From Ignavibacteria bacterium (GTDB lineage Bacteria > Bacteroidota > Ignavibacteria > UBA10030 > UBA6906): a DNA stretch of 12,964 nucleotides. Where the stretch lies: the NCBI GenBank assembly GCA_029859455.1, contig JAOUDE010000036.1:1-12964 (forward strand), given 5' to 3'. The stretch's first letter is position 1. Each line of letters starts with the position of its first letter. Positions 1 through 7,269 of the stretch are shown here, one piece after another. The position numbers were made by a program, and so were the translations under genes. The notes beneath the pieces were generated by a model. That model did no database searches. It was not told the DNA's origin and saw only the letters and a program-made list of their open reading frames with translations.

Positions 1-1374
1 GCGATACCGTGTTCCGTAGAGGTAACGATACTCAGAGATGAAACCCTCCCGGTCAATCCTTGACACGTCCGGAATCCTGATCTCGTTGAGAAAGGGATTT
101 GGTTGCACATGAATGACGACGCGAACCGGGTCTTCCTCTGTATACAGTTCCGCGTAGACATCTTCCACTTCCCCGGTGCGATGGATATCGGAGAGAATTC
201 CCCGGAGCGGAACCGATCCGTCCGGAGCCTGCTCGACTGCCGCCTTCACACGATCCCACGCCGGGCCGCTTCCCCAGTATCCCTGCAGCTGGATTGTTGC
301 ACCGGTGAGATCGGCCGTTCGCGGAGTTGAAACTGCGACGAGGGAATCATAGCGACTCCAGAAGTCTTTCAACACAGCTCCCGCCGCCCGTTCACCTTCC
401 CTGATCAGCGTGTCGAGGCCGGTGAACTCAGAAGAGAGATGCCTGCCGAGGTCCGGCTCGATAATCACATCCGCCCGACGAAGCTGCTCACTGTTGGCAA
501 ACTGCATCATGATTCCCATGATCTGGTCGGCAGTCTGCCACGGTGCGTTCAGTTCATCTTCATTACGCATGCCGCTTGTCGTGTTCACCGCTATGACCAG
601 GTCATATCCTTCGTTGCGGGCAACATCGACCGGGATATTCGAGACAAGGCCTCCGTCGATGAGGCGAAGGCTGTCTTTTTCAACCGGGTTGAAGAGAAGA
701 GGAACCGTTGCGCTCGCTCGGAGCGCCTCCGCGAGAGAGCCATCGCGGAGGATGACGCGGTTTCCCGATATCAGATCGGTCGAAATCGCACGGAACGGAA
801 CGCGGAGATCATCAAATGTCGAATCGGCATGATAGACTGCCTGGAGGGAATGCTCACTGAGGAAATCGGTCAACCGCTGTCCGCTCGAAACGGCGGAGGG
901 GAGTACCGCCTCGAACCCCTTGAACCTGAGGGAAAAAAATGTACGATCACTCTCCTTCTTCTGCTCGACGAACAGGTCGGACCGCCTCGTATCGCTCGTC
1001 AGCGACAGGACCTCATCCCAGTCAGTTGAAACAGCAAGGCTTTCAAGGTCGACCGGTGAGTAGCCTGCTGCGTACAGACCGCCCACAACGGCTCCGAGGG
1101 ATGTCGCTGCAATGAAATCGACCGGGACGCCATTCTCCTCGAGTGCTCTGAGAACACCGATCTGTGCCATCCCGCGCGCACCGCCGCCGCTGAGGACCAG
1201 TGCCACCTTCGGGCGTACCGGCTCCAGATACTCGAATCCGAGCCATGGGGATTGTACTACCTGAAGCGAAGGACGGATAACTGTCGGCTCCGAGCCGTAG
1301 CCCTTCGAATGGGTGAAAAGGGTCAGGAGGATGAAACCGGAAAGGAGGAAGAACGTTTCAGGGGATCGGGACAA
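1..1374 (-). CDS. Patatin-like phospholipase with C-terminal POTRA-like region (3' end outside window)
   Basis: Predicted exported serine lipid acyl hydrolase of the patatin/RssA family. The frame is open from just upstream of position 1374 to the window edge, giving 458 residues without a stop. Numbering from the TTG at 1374: a hydrophobic stretch at about 7-18 looks like a signal peptide; the oxyanion loop LSGGGARG lies at 61-68; the nucleophile elbow is ATSLG with Ser92; the catalytic Asp lies in DGG at 240-242. Residues about 350-450 read like a POTRA module (strand, helix, then RGILSDIHRTGEVEDVY, strand, VQPNPFLNEI). A patatin followed by POTRA and an Omp85 barrel is the type Vd autotransporter plan (PlpD/FplA), so a barrel is expected beyond the window. 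Oddities: the elbow has Ala where the family's GxSxG has its first Gly, and no ATG or GTG start exists after the in-frame TGA-TGA at 1389-1384. The options are TTG at 1374, or CTG at 1383, which has GGAG seven bases upstream. The patatin call is strong; the barrel is inferred. Confidence 0.88.
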   Translation of the reverse strand, partial: MSRSPETFFLLSGFILLTLFTHSKGYGSEPTVIRPSLQVVQSPWLGFEYLEPVRPKVALVLSGGGARGMAQIGVLRALEENGVPVDFIAATSLGAVVGGLYAAGYSPVDLESLAVSTDWDEVLSLTSDTRRSDLFVEQKKESDRTFFSLRFKGFEAVLPSAVSSGQRLTDFLSEHSLQAVYHADSTFDDLRVPFRAISTDLISGNRVILRDGSLAEALRASATVPLLFNPVEKDSLRLIDGGLVSNIPVDVARNEGYDLVIAVNTTSGMRNEDELNAPWQTADQIMGIMMQFANSEQLRRADVIIEPDLGRHLSSEFTGLDTLIREGERAAGAVLKDFWSRYDSLVAVSTPRTADLTGATIQLQGYWGSGPAWDRVKAAVEQAPDGSVPLRGILSDIHRTGEVEDVYAELYTEEDPVRVVIHVQPNPFLNEIRIPDVSRIDREGFISEYRYLYGTRYR

Positions 1375-1406
1375 GAGATTCAGTCATCAACTCCATGCGT
1401 GAGCCC

Positions 1407-1435
1407 AAAGTAGCGGTTTTTGAATTGACTTTCAA
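1407..1435 (-). promoter_or_regulatory. Predicted sigma70-type promoter for the patatin gene
   Basis: On the minus strand, TTGAAA (1435-1430), a 17-base spacer and TACTTT (1412-1407) match a vegetative promoter. Transcription would begin near 1400, only about 17-26 bases before either possible start codon. The first ATG in that transcript (1396-1394) opens a 12-codon frame that ends at TGA 1360-1358 and is out of phase with the patatin frame. This lies in the 1384-1515 divergent gap; I could not identify a convincing promoter for the plus-strand gene there. Confidence 0.5.
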
Positions 1436-1515
1436 CCCATTTTTCGGCTCTTTTCGATCAACTGGTATCGTAAGAACAGGAAAGGCAGGGATCAGATCTT
1501 CTTCGTGCGGGGTTT

Positions 1516-3681
1516 ATGACGTTCCTCAATCCTCTCTTTCTCTTTGGTCTTGCCGCGGCGGCGCTTCCCCTCCTGATACATCTTCTTAATCTGCGAAAAC
1601 TGAAGGTTATCGATTTCAGCTCACTTCAGTTCCTGAAGGAGCTCCAGCGGACGCGGATTCGTCGTGTGAAGGTGAAACAGATCCTCCTGCTCATTATCAG
1701 GACGCTGCTGGTGATCTTCATCGTCCTGGCCTTCGCCCGACCGGCTCTCCAGGGTAACATGGCCGGCTTTGCCGGGTCCGCCGCACGATCGGCCATGGTC
1801 ATTCTGCTGGATGATTCTCCGAGCATGACCCTCCGTACTCAGCAGGGCCTCCTTTTCGATCGGGCAAAAGAAACTGTGGCCGCCATCCTGGATCTTGCGG
1901 AACCGGGAGACCGCGTCTATTTTATCACGCTCTCCGAGGCGCACCAGGGCTCACCTGTTCCTTCGGCCGGTTCGCCTCGTGAGATCGCGGGAATTCTCCC
2001 GGACCTCGAGCCCTCGCACCGGACCATTCCCGTTGACGAAGCTATGCAGTTTATCAGCATGCTGCTGGATGACATCGAAGAAATAAATAAAGAAGTGTTT
2101 CTTGTGTCCGACCATCAGAGAACACAGTTTTTCCGGACGGACCACGACAGCGCAAAGATTGCCGGACACTCCGCAGGGATATTCTGTATTTCCCCTTCCG
2201 GTGCAGCCGGGGTTGGCAATTATGGAATCACAGGGTTGACGACCACTGCACAGGTTGTCACCCGTGGACGTCCGCTCACCTACACGGCGATGCTTTCAAA
2301 CTCATCCGATTCCCCCGTCCAGAACCTGCTTCTCAGCGTTTATCTCGACGGAGAACGGTCGGCACAACGCTCGGTCTTGCTTCCACCGCTCTCCGGCACA
2401 TCGCATCAGTTCGCGGTGACACCGAGGAAAAGCGGAGTGCTGGCCGGGACGGTGGAGATTGAAGAGGATCCGCTCGACCTGGATAACCGCCGATATTTCA
2501 CCCTTGCCATTCCCCCCACCATACGGGTTGGCCTGGTCGGCAGTTCCGAAGCGAACAGGTTCCTTGACCTTGCCCTTTCAGCCGCAAGTGGCGCCGGGTT
2601 CAGTGGATTGTTTTCGGTTGAATCACTGGACGAATCGCGCATCGGTTCCCTCAACCTTGCCGCCTACGACGTCCTGATCCTGTCAGGAGTAACAGACCTG
2701 ACGACAGAGGAAGGAGAACGGATTCACCGGTTCGTCCGGGGTGGCGGCGGCCTCGCCTTCTTTCCCCACCCTTCAACAAATCTGACCAGTGTGAACGCCG
2801 CTCTGTTCAGAACCCTCGGCATTCCGGCGATTGAGGGAATCAGCGGAGGGGCTGACGGTTCAGCTACAGGTTCGCTCTCCTTTGGTGACGTGGATATGGT
2901 CCATCCGATCTTTTCCGGGCTGTTCGAAGAGCGGATCGGTAACCGGACAGAGGCGACATTCGAGTCTCCTCGCATTCTGCGATCCCTTCGACTGTCAGCG
3001 GGCCCCGGGGGGAACCCGTTGATCAGGCTGTCGGATGGATCGCCGTTTCTTGTGGACTACGGCGTTGGGTCGGGCAGGGTTCTGGTCTTCGCGGTCGATG
3101 CTGCCCTTGCGTGGTCTGACCTCCCGGTCAAGGGAGTCTTTGCTCCCCTCGTACATCGTTCGGTCGTGTTTCTGGAGACCGGCAGAGAAGATCAGGACGC
3201 TTTTGTCGCGGGGATGCCCGCGTCGATCGGCATTCGGACCCCTGCGGCCCCGGAAGCATCCTATGTCATTCAGACACCGGATGGAATGGCAGAACGCGTT
3301 GTTCCCTCATTGAACCCGCTGACCGGAATGACCGTGTTTCAACTTCCCTCCACCCGCAGAGCGGGAATCTACCGGTTGTTCCGGGAAGACGGCGGAGCGG
3401 ATCCGATCAGCGCGGTCGCGGTCAATATCGATCCCGGTGAATCGAAACTCGAGCCGATGACGGGGGAGGAACTTCGGACATATTTCCGGACAAAAGGGTT
3501 CGAGGAGGAACGGATCAGCATCCTCACGAGCGGTGATGAACTCGGAAGAATCGTTCAGGAATCGCGTTACGGAACCGAACTCTGGAAAACAATGCTCACC
3601 GTCGCGATCCTCCTCGCTCTTCTGGAAATGGCGGTGGCCCGGGTCCGGCGGCCCGGAGAAACGGGGGAGGTCACGTCGTGA
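1516..3681 (+). CDS. BatA-type membrane protein with VWA and glutamine-amidotransferase-like domains
   Basis: Large membrane-anchored protein of 721 residues, aerotolerance-regulator (BatA) family. The N-terminal double-transmembrane module is typical: residues 2-24 (LNPLFLFGLAAAALPLLIHLLNLRK-like), a basic linker, then a second helix at about 54-74 ending FARPAL. A von Willebrand A-like domain follows, with a MIDAS-type DxSxS (Asp99, Ser101, Ser103) and VFLVSD at 194-199. Residues about 225-325 look like an Ig/CARDB-like beta domain. Residues about 330-560 resemble a class I glutamine-amidotransferase-like fold (VLILSGVTDL, then GGGGLAFFP), probably without catalysis. A C-terminal helix at about 695-714 returns to the membrane. 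The start is fixed by the conserved MTFLNPLFLFG beginning, although the Shine-Dalgarno is weak (GGGG three bases upstream). Relatives usually sit beside moxR and a DUF58 gene; here the upstream neighbour is a divergent patatin gene and the downstream partner is hflX. The molecular role is unknown; envelope or stress function is inferred from the family. Confidence 0.9.
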   Translation: MTFLNPLFLFGLAAAALPLLIHLLNLRKLKVIDFSSLQFLKELQRTRIRRVKVKQILLLIIRTLLVIFIVLAFARPALQGNMAGFAGSAARSAMVILLDDSPSMTLRTQQGLLFDRAKETVAAILDLAEPGDRVYFITLSEAHQGSPVPSAGSPREIAGILPDLEPSHRTIPVDEAMQFISMLLDDIEEINKEVFLVSDHQRTQFFRTDHDSAKIAGHSAGIFCISPSGAAGVGNYGITGLTTTAQVVTRGRPLTYTAMLSNSSDSPVQNLLLSVYLDGERSAQRSVLLPPLSGTSHQFAVTPRKSGVLAGTVEIEEDPLDLDNRRYFTLAIPPTIRVGLVGSSEANRFLDLALSAASGAGFSGLFSVESLDESRIGSLNLAAYDVLILSGVTDLTTEEGERIHRFVRGGGGLAFFPHPSTNLTSVNAALFRTLGIPAIEGISGGADGSATGSLSFGDVDMVHPIFSGLFEERIGNRTEATFESPRILRSLRLSAGPGGNPLIRLSDGSPFLVDYGVGSGRVLVFAVDAALAWSDLPVKGVFAPLVHRSVVFLETGREDQDAFVAGMPASIGIRTPAAPEASYVIQTPDGMAERVVPSLNPLTGMTVFQLPSTRRAGIYRLFREDGGADPISAVAVNIDPGESKLEPMTGEELRTYFRTKGFEEERISILTSGDELGRIVQESRYGTELWKTMLTVAILLALLEMAVARVRRPGETGEVTS

Positions 3682-4979
3682 ACACGGTCCGTGAAAAAGC
3701 TGTTCTCGTCGGCCTCTCGATCGGGCGTACCTATGGGAACGGGGAGACCTCGCGGGCAATCGTTGACGATCATCTGGATGAACTCGCGCAACTGGTCGAT
3801 ACAGCAGGAGCGGAAGTTATTCACAGGATTGTTCAGAACCGCGCGACGATCGACCCGGCGTTTTTCATCGGCCGGGGCAAGGCGGAAGAACTGCTCTGGC
3901 TGGCGAAGGAGAGGGATATCCAGTTGTTTGTTTTTGACGATGACCTCTCCCCTGTTCAACTCCGGAATCTGGAACAGCTCATCGGCCGAAAGATTATTGA
4001 CCGGAGCGGCATCATCCTGGATATCTTCGCTTCCCGTGCGCGGACAAGCGAGGCACGGACACAGGTGGAACTGGCTCAACTGCAGTATATGCTCCCGCGG
4101 CTGACACGTCAGTGGACACACCTCTCGAAACAGTACGGCGGAGTCGGAACGAAGGGACCGGGTGAAACACAGATCGAAACCGACAGGCGGGCGATCAGGG
4201 CGAAGATCACGCATCTGCGTACGAAACTCCGGAAGATCGACAGGGACCGCAGCGTCCAGCGGAAGGGACGGGAAAATTTCCCGAGGGCAGCCCTCGTCGG
4301 CTATACGAATGCCGGAAAATCGACACTGATGTACCGTTTGACCGGCTCCGAGGTTCTCCGCGAGAACCGTTTGTTCGCGACGCTCGACTCAACGGTCCGA
4401 ACCCTGTCACTTGAGTCGCACCAAAGGATTCTTTTGAGCGATACGGTAGGGTTCATCCGTAAACTCCCTCACCATCTTGTGGCTTCCTTCAAAAGTACGC
4501 TCGATGAACTGCTGGAAGCGGACATACTGATTCATGTCGTGGATGTGAGCCATCGTGCGTTCGAGGATCAGATGGGAGTTGTGGAGGAGACCCTGCGTGA
4601 GATCGGAGTGACGGATGTACCGACGATCATTGTTTTCAACAAAACTGACAGAGTGTCGAACCAGGAGAAGCTGATGGCACTCGCCCGGCGGTATCCCGGG
4701 GCGGTATTTCTGTCTGCCGCCCGGGCAATCAATATCGGGGCTCTGAAGGAACGGCTGGCAGGGATTCTCGAAGAAGATATCGTGGAGGAGTCCCTGACCT
4801 TGAGGCATGACCAGCAGCATCTGCTGGCCAGCATTCACGAAATGGGTCAGGTTCTCGACAAGAAATTCGACGAAGAGAGCGTCACCATCCGATTCCGCAT
4901 CGGAAGAAAGGAAAAAGGAAGGGTCGATCAGATGCTGCTGAGGTCGACCGACCCGCAAAGGGAGGAACAGGATGATTGA
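3678..4979 (+). CDS. hflX: GTPase HflX
   Basis: Ribosome-associated GTPase, 433 residues, close to the usual family length. HflX binds the 50S subunit and splits stalled or hibernating ribosomes under stress. Residues about 10-190 form the HflX-specific N-terminal domain, with the hallmark linker GGVGTKGPGETQIETDRR just before a coiled region. The G domain is complete: G1 GYTNAGKST at 208-216, G3 DTVG at 255-258, G4 NKTD at 321-324 and G5 SAAR at 346-349. A small C-terminal domain follows. The GTG start at 3678 overlaps the previous gene's stop as GTGA and has a strong GGGGGAGG seven bases upstream, so translation is probably coupled. The 3' end overlaps the next start by eight bases. Confidence 0.97.
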   Translation: MNTVREKAVLVGLSIGRTYGNGETSRAIVDDHLDELAQLVDTAGAEVIHRIVQNRATIDPAFFIGRGKAEELLWLAKERDIQLFVFDDDLSPVQLRNLEQLIGRKIIDRSGIILDIFASRARTSEARTQVELAQLQYMLPRLTRQWTHLSKQYGGVGTKGPGETQIETDRRAIRAKITHLRTKLRKIDRDRSVQRKGRENFPRAALVGYTNAGKSTLMYRLTGSEVLRENRLFATLDSTVRTLSLESHQRILLSDTVGFIRKLPHHLVASFKSTLDELLEADILIHVVDVSHRAFEDQMGVVEETLREIGVTDVPTIIVFNKTDRVSNQEKLMALARRYPGAVFLSAARAINIGALKERLAGILEEDIVEESLTLRHDQQHLLASIHEMGQVLDKKFDEESVTIRFRIGRKEKGRVDQMLLRSTDPQREEQDD

Positions 4980-5748
4980 TCTCGCCATCGGCGCCGCCCG
5001 TGAGGCTGGGATGTTCCTCCTCGAACATATCGATAAGGTTCAGCATATCCAGCAGAAGGATGGCGAAGGAAGGAATCTCGTTTCGGAAATCGACCGCGGA
5101 TCCGAGGAAATGATCATCCGCAGAGTACGCGAGCGGTTTCCAGACCATTCGATCATGGCCGAAGAGGGTGGAACGGGCGGGAACAACCCCGAGTACCGGT
5201 GGATCATCGACCCCCTCGACGGAACCACGAACTACCTTCATGGCATCCCGATCTACTGTGTCACCATCGGGATCGAGAAAAACGGCAGCCTGATCGGCGG
5301 CGTTGTGTACGACCCGAATCAGGATGAACTGTTTGTGGCCGAACAGGGACGGGGAGCGACCCTGAACGGAACGCCGATCCGCGTCTCGGACACCGATGTT
5401 CTCTCCGATTCCGTCCTTGTGACCGGATTTCCCTACGATGTCGCGACAAATCCGGACAGAGCGATAGAGCGATTCATCCGGTTTCTGAAAAAAAGCCGGG
5501 GTGTCAGAAGGCTGGGGTCGGCGGCACTTGATCTTTGCTGGGTTGGGATGGGCCGGTTTGACGGGTTCTGGGAGGTAAACCTTCATCCCTGGGATATCGC
5601 CGGCGGGATCGTCATCGTCACTGAAGCGGGTGGATCAGTGACGGATTTCCGGGGTACCGGCGCGGGAGTGGACGGGAAACAAATCCTGGCATCCAACGGC
5701 GTGCTGCACCACCAGATGGTGGCGACACTCAACAGTGAGGACGATTAG
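4972..5748 (+). CDS. Inositol monophosphatase family protein
   Basis: Mg2+-dependent sugar/inositol phosphate phosphatase of the SuhB/IMPase family, 258 residues (full length). Both family signatures are present: the metal site with Glu64-Glu65 and DPLDGTTNY (Asp80, Asp83, Gly84, Thr85), and the C-terminal WDIAGG motif (Trp207, Asp208) followed by TEAGG. The ATG at 4972 is preceded by AGGGAGG about seven bases upstream and lies inside the end of hflX, so the two are translationally linked. Possible substrates include inositol 1-phosphate, fructose 1,6-bisphosphate and PAP (3'-phosphoadenosine 5'-phosphate); sequence alone does not settle this. In E. coli SuhB also works in rRNA transcription antitermination, which would suit a partner of the ribosome-acting HflX, but that extra role is only inferred here. 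The stop overlaps the convergent small gene by four bases. Confidence 0.93.
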   Translation: MIDLAIGAAREAGMFLLEHIDKVQHIQQKDGEGRNLVSEIDRGSEEMIIRRVRERFPDHSIMAEEGGTGGNNPEYRWIIDPLDGTTNYLHGIPIYCVTIGIEKNGSLIGGVVYDPNQDELFVAEQGRGATLNGTPIRVSDTDVLSDSVLVTGFPYDVATNPDRAIERFIRFLKKSRGVRRLGSAALDLCWVGMGRFDGFWEVNLHPWDIAGGIVIVTEAGGSVTDFRGTGAGVDGKQILASNGVLHHQMVATLNSEDD

Positions 5749-5942
5749 CCCTTCTTCTTCAGGACCGAGGAGGTCCTTCGCCTTTCCATCTTCGCCAGAA
5801 TCCCGAGCAGCACCTTCTCCTTCTCTTCCAGCCCTTTCCGGTATTCGCCCGCATCGGTGAACTGAATCTCACTCCGGAGATCAGTCAGATACTCCTTCAA
5901 GACGTCAGTCAGGATTTCCTGTTCTTTTGTCTCAGAAAACAT
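5745..5942 (-). CDS. Small charged helical protein, function unknown
   Basis: A 65-residue, highly charged, Cys-free protein with no signal peptide or membrane helix. It is predicted to be almost wholly alpha-helical: an N-terminal helix with ILTDVLKEYLTDLRSEI and a second with YRKGLEEKEKVLLGILAKME, ending in a basic tail RRRTSSVLKKKG. I do not recognise a named family. Support for its being real: it is the third gene of a same-strand run after the CBS and ferredoxin genes (42-base gap), it fills the space up to the convergent phosphatase gene exactly (four-base tail overlap), and its composition is protein-like. Against it: the Shine-Dalgarno upstream of ATG 5942 is poor. A regulatory or adaptor role through helix pairing is conceivable but unsupported. 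Confidence 0.62.
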   Translation of the reverse strand: MFSETKEQEILTDVLKEYLTDLRSEIQFTDAGEYRKGLEEKEKVLLGILAKMERRRTSSVLKKKG

Positions 5943-5984
5943 TGGCCCGGGGGAGATTTGTGTAAATGAACGATAGGGTATCGA

Positions 5985-6422
5985 TTAAAACAACTTGACC
6001 ATGTCGAGTACCATGTAGACGGTCATGCCGAGAAGAACCACCGTGAAAAAGGAGACAATCCCGAGAAGCCCGACCCGCTCCCGTGTCTTCGGCCAGTCGA
6101 CCACACGAGGAGGATGTGTTTTCACGGTCATATCACCAACGACCGAGGTCTGGCAGGAGAGACGCATGTTCTTCTCCATTACCTTTGCCACAGCGAGGCT
6201 TCCGATGAGCGTTGCTTCCTCCTCCTGGCCTCTGGCCGACGCTCCGGCACCGTCAACCACCTCAACGACACAGGTACCGCAGAAGTTATTTCCCCTGCAG
6301 TTTGTGAGCATCGCCGCTCCCTTGTACGGGGTGATCCCGAAACGGAGCATCGCTTCACGGAGGTTTGCTCCCGAATCAACTTCATGGGACCGGTGCTGGT
6401 GGTAGAATGTTACAACTGGCAT
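5985..6422 (-). CDS. Membrane-anchored [2Fe-2S] ferredoxin (adrenodoxin-type spacing)
   Basis: Electron carrier of 145 residues. An N-terminal beta-grasp ferredoxin domain (about 1-100) binds a [2Fe-2S] cluster through Cys42, Cys48, Cys51 and Cys90. The spacing CX5CX2CX38C resembles adrenodoxin/Isc-type ferredoxins rather than the plant type (CX4CX2C). A basic linker (KTHPPRVVDWPKTRERVG) leads into a single C-terminal transmembrane helix at about 117-140, so the cluster domain is probably held on the cytoplasmic face of the inner membrane. The ATG at 6422 has GAGG nine bases upstream and lies 11 bases after the CBS gene's stop, so the two are co-transcribed. No reductase or redox partner is encoded beside it. 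The tail anchor is the unusual point; the ferredoxin call itself is secure. Confidence 0.9.
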   Translation of the reverse strand: MPVVTFYHQHRSHEVDSGANLREAMLRFGITPYKGAAMLTNCRGNNFCGTCVVEVVDGAGASARGQEEEATLIGSLAVAKVMEKNMRLSCQTSVVGDMTVKTHPPRVVDWPKTRERVGLLGIVSFFTVVLLGMTVYMVLDMVKLF

Positions 6423-6433
6423 CGAATGAATCC

Positions 6434-6904
6434 TCAGGATTTCTTCTGGGTGGTATATTTCTTCTCAATCTCAGGAGAGACGTGGAACATGTAGCTGTTC
6501 AGAAACTCCAGCTTGTCATCCTTTTCCGATATATCGATCTGAAGGAGATCACGCAGTGAGATAAAACCTACCAGTTTATCCGCGTCGACCACCGGCAGGT
6601 GCCGGATTCCTGCCCGTCGCATTTTCTTCAGACAGGATTCGTACGTCTCCTCGACGGAAGCAACGATCAGATCTGTCGTCATCACCTGATTGACCGTGGT
6701 GTTCGAGGGATCGAGCCCTTTCGCGACAACCCGGTTGATGACGTCCCGCTCGGAGAAAATCCCGATGAGACGATCACCATCCATTACCGGGGTCGCACCA
6801 ATATTCTGCTCGGCCATGAACTCGGCTGCCAGCCGGACCGTCGATCCTTTTTCGACCGTATAGACGGGTCGGTCGGCTATCAACTGCTTTACCGTGGACA
6901 GCAT
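6434..6904 (-). CDS. Protein with two CBS domains
   Basis: Soluble 156-residue Bateman-module protein. CBS1 spans about 6-64 (VYTVEKGSTVRLAAEFMAE, GATPVMDGDRLIGIFSERDV) and CBS2 about 70-128 (IRHLPVVDADKLVGFISLRDLL). The characteristic (I/F)SxRD endings are present in both repeats. Such stand-alone pairs bind adenine nucleotides (AMP, ATP or S-adenosylmethionine, depending on the protein) and act as energy sensors. A short tail of about 28 residues after CBS2 ends KKYTTQKKS and has no recognisable domain. The ATG at 6904 has GAGGA five bases upstream. It is the promoter-proximal gene of the CBS-ferredoxin run; a link between adenylate level and the membrane ferredoxin is suggested only by the gene order. 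Confidence 0.92.
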   Translation of the reverse strand: MLSTVKQLIADRPVYTVEKGSTVRLAAEFMAEQNIGATPVMDGDRLIGIFSERDVINRVVAKGLDPSNTTVNQVMTTDLIVASVEETYESCLKKMRRAGIRHLPVVDADKLVGFISLRDLLQIDISEKDDKLEFLNSYMFHVSPEIEKKYTTQKKS

Positions 6905-7004
6905 GGGTTCCTCTGGCTTGTGAGCGGATCGAAACCGGCGTGATAGATGCCGAGAGGCCGGGCTTGAAGTGCCTTGCTGCTACTCAGCGAGGGATACTTC
7001 TGAA

Positions 7005-7032
7005 AAAATAGGGAAATTTTCCGGATTGTCAA
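7005..7032 (-). promoter_or_regulatory. Predicted promoter of the CBS-ferredoxin operon
   Basis: Minus-strand consensus TTGACA (7032-7027), a 16-base spacer and TATTTT (7010-7005). Transcription would begin near 6998, leaving a leader of about 94 bases before the CBS start at 6904. The -35 region continues as TTGACAATCCGG, and the spacer end plus -10 reads ATTTCCCTATTTTT. Both pieces recur around 9939-9972 in the radical SAM/SDR divergent region, which supports this being a genuine promoter type of the organism. Confidence 0.62.
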
Positions 7033-7092
7033 GAGCGGGGCCGGGTGGAGAACACAGAATAACCGATCGACGGTTGTCAATTGCGGCCGATC

Positions 7093-7269
7093 TCAGCCCT
7101 CTGCCTTCACCACAAAACGGCGCCGGCACTTATTGCACTCCAGCTCAACCGTCACCCAGTTGTTTCTCTCATAATAGGAGATCTCCGCCATTTCTCCCCC
7201 GCATCCGCGCAGGAGGCACTCCTTCAGGTCGAGCCGATACCGGCGTTCCGGTCCCTGATCAGAGATCAC
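7093..7269 (-). CDS. Small zinc-ribbon protein
   Basis: Protein of 58 residues with four cysteines in two knuckles: Cys18-X4-Cys23 and Cys45-X2-Cys48, separated by a short beta-rich stretch (ISYYERNNWVTVELE). This is the arrangement of a zinc ribbon; no other domain fits in the length. The GTG start at 7269 is chosen because GGGAGGAG lies about four bases upstream and the GTG overlaps the Nudix stop as GTGA, the usual sign of translational coupling. The longer open frame back to ATG 7335 lies inside the Nudix gene and lacks such a site. It is the last gene of the pyrE operon. Nucleic-acid or protein binding is likely for such a ribbon, but no function can be assigned. Confidence 0.75.
   Translation of the reverse strand: MISDQGPERRYRLDLKECLLRGCGGEMAEISYYERNNWVTVELECNKCRRRFVVKAEG

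Noticed and set aside
439..1029. Plus-strand open frame of 196 codons
   Set aside because: It is the complement of the patatin gene, whose motifs fix the coding strand.
4407..4988. Antisense open frame of 193 codons opposite hflX
   Set aside because: It lies entirely opposite a clearly conserved GTPase gene and has no recognisable domain or ribosome binding site; a codon-use shadow.
5970..5982. Palindrome CGATA-GGG-TATCG before the 65-residue gene
   Set aside because: The arms are five bases, no U-run follows, and one such match is expected by chance.
7056..7080. Second minus-strand TTGACA with TATTCT
   Set aside because: The spacer is only 13 bases, too short for a normal promoter.
7033..7092. 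Terminator after the zinc-ribbon gene
   Set aside because: Only a loose GATCGG/CCGATC pairing with a long loop and no T-run; not a convincing intrinsic terminator.
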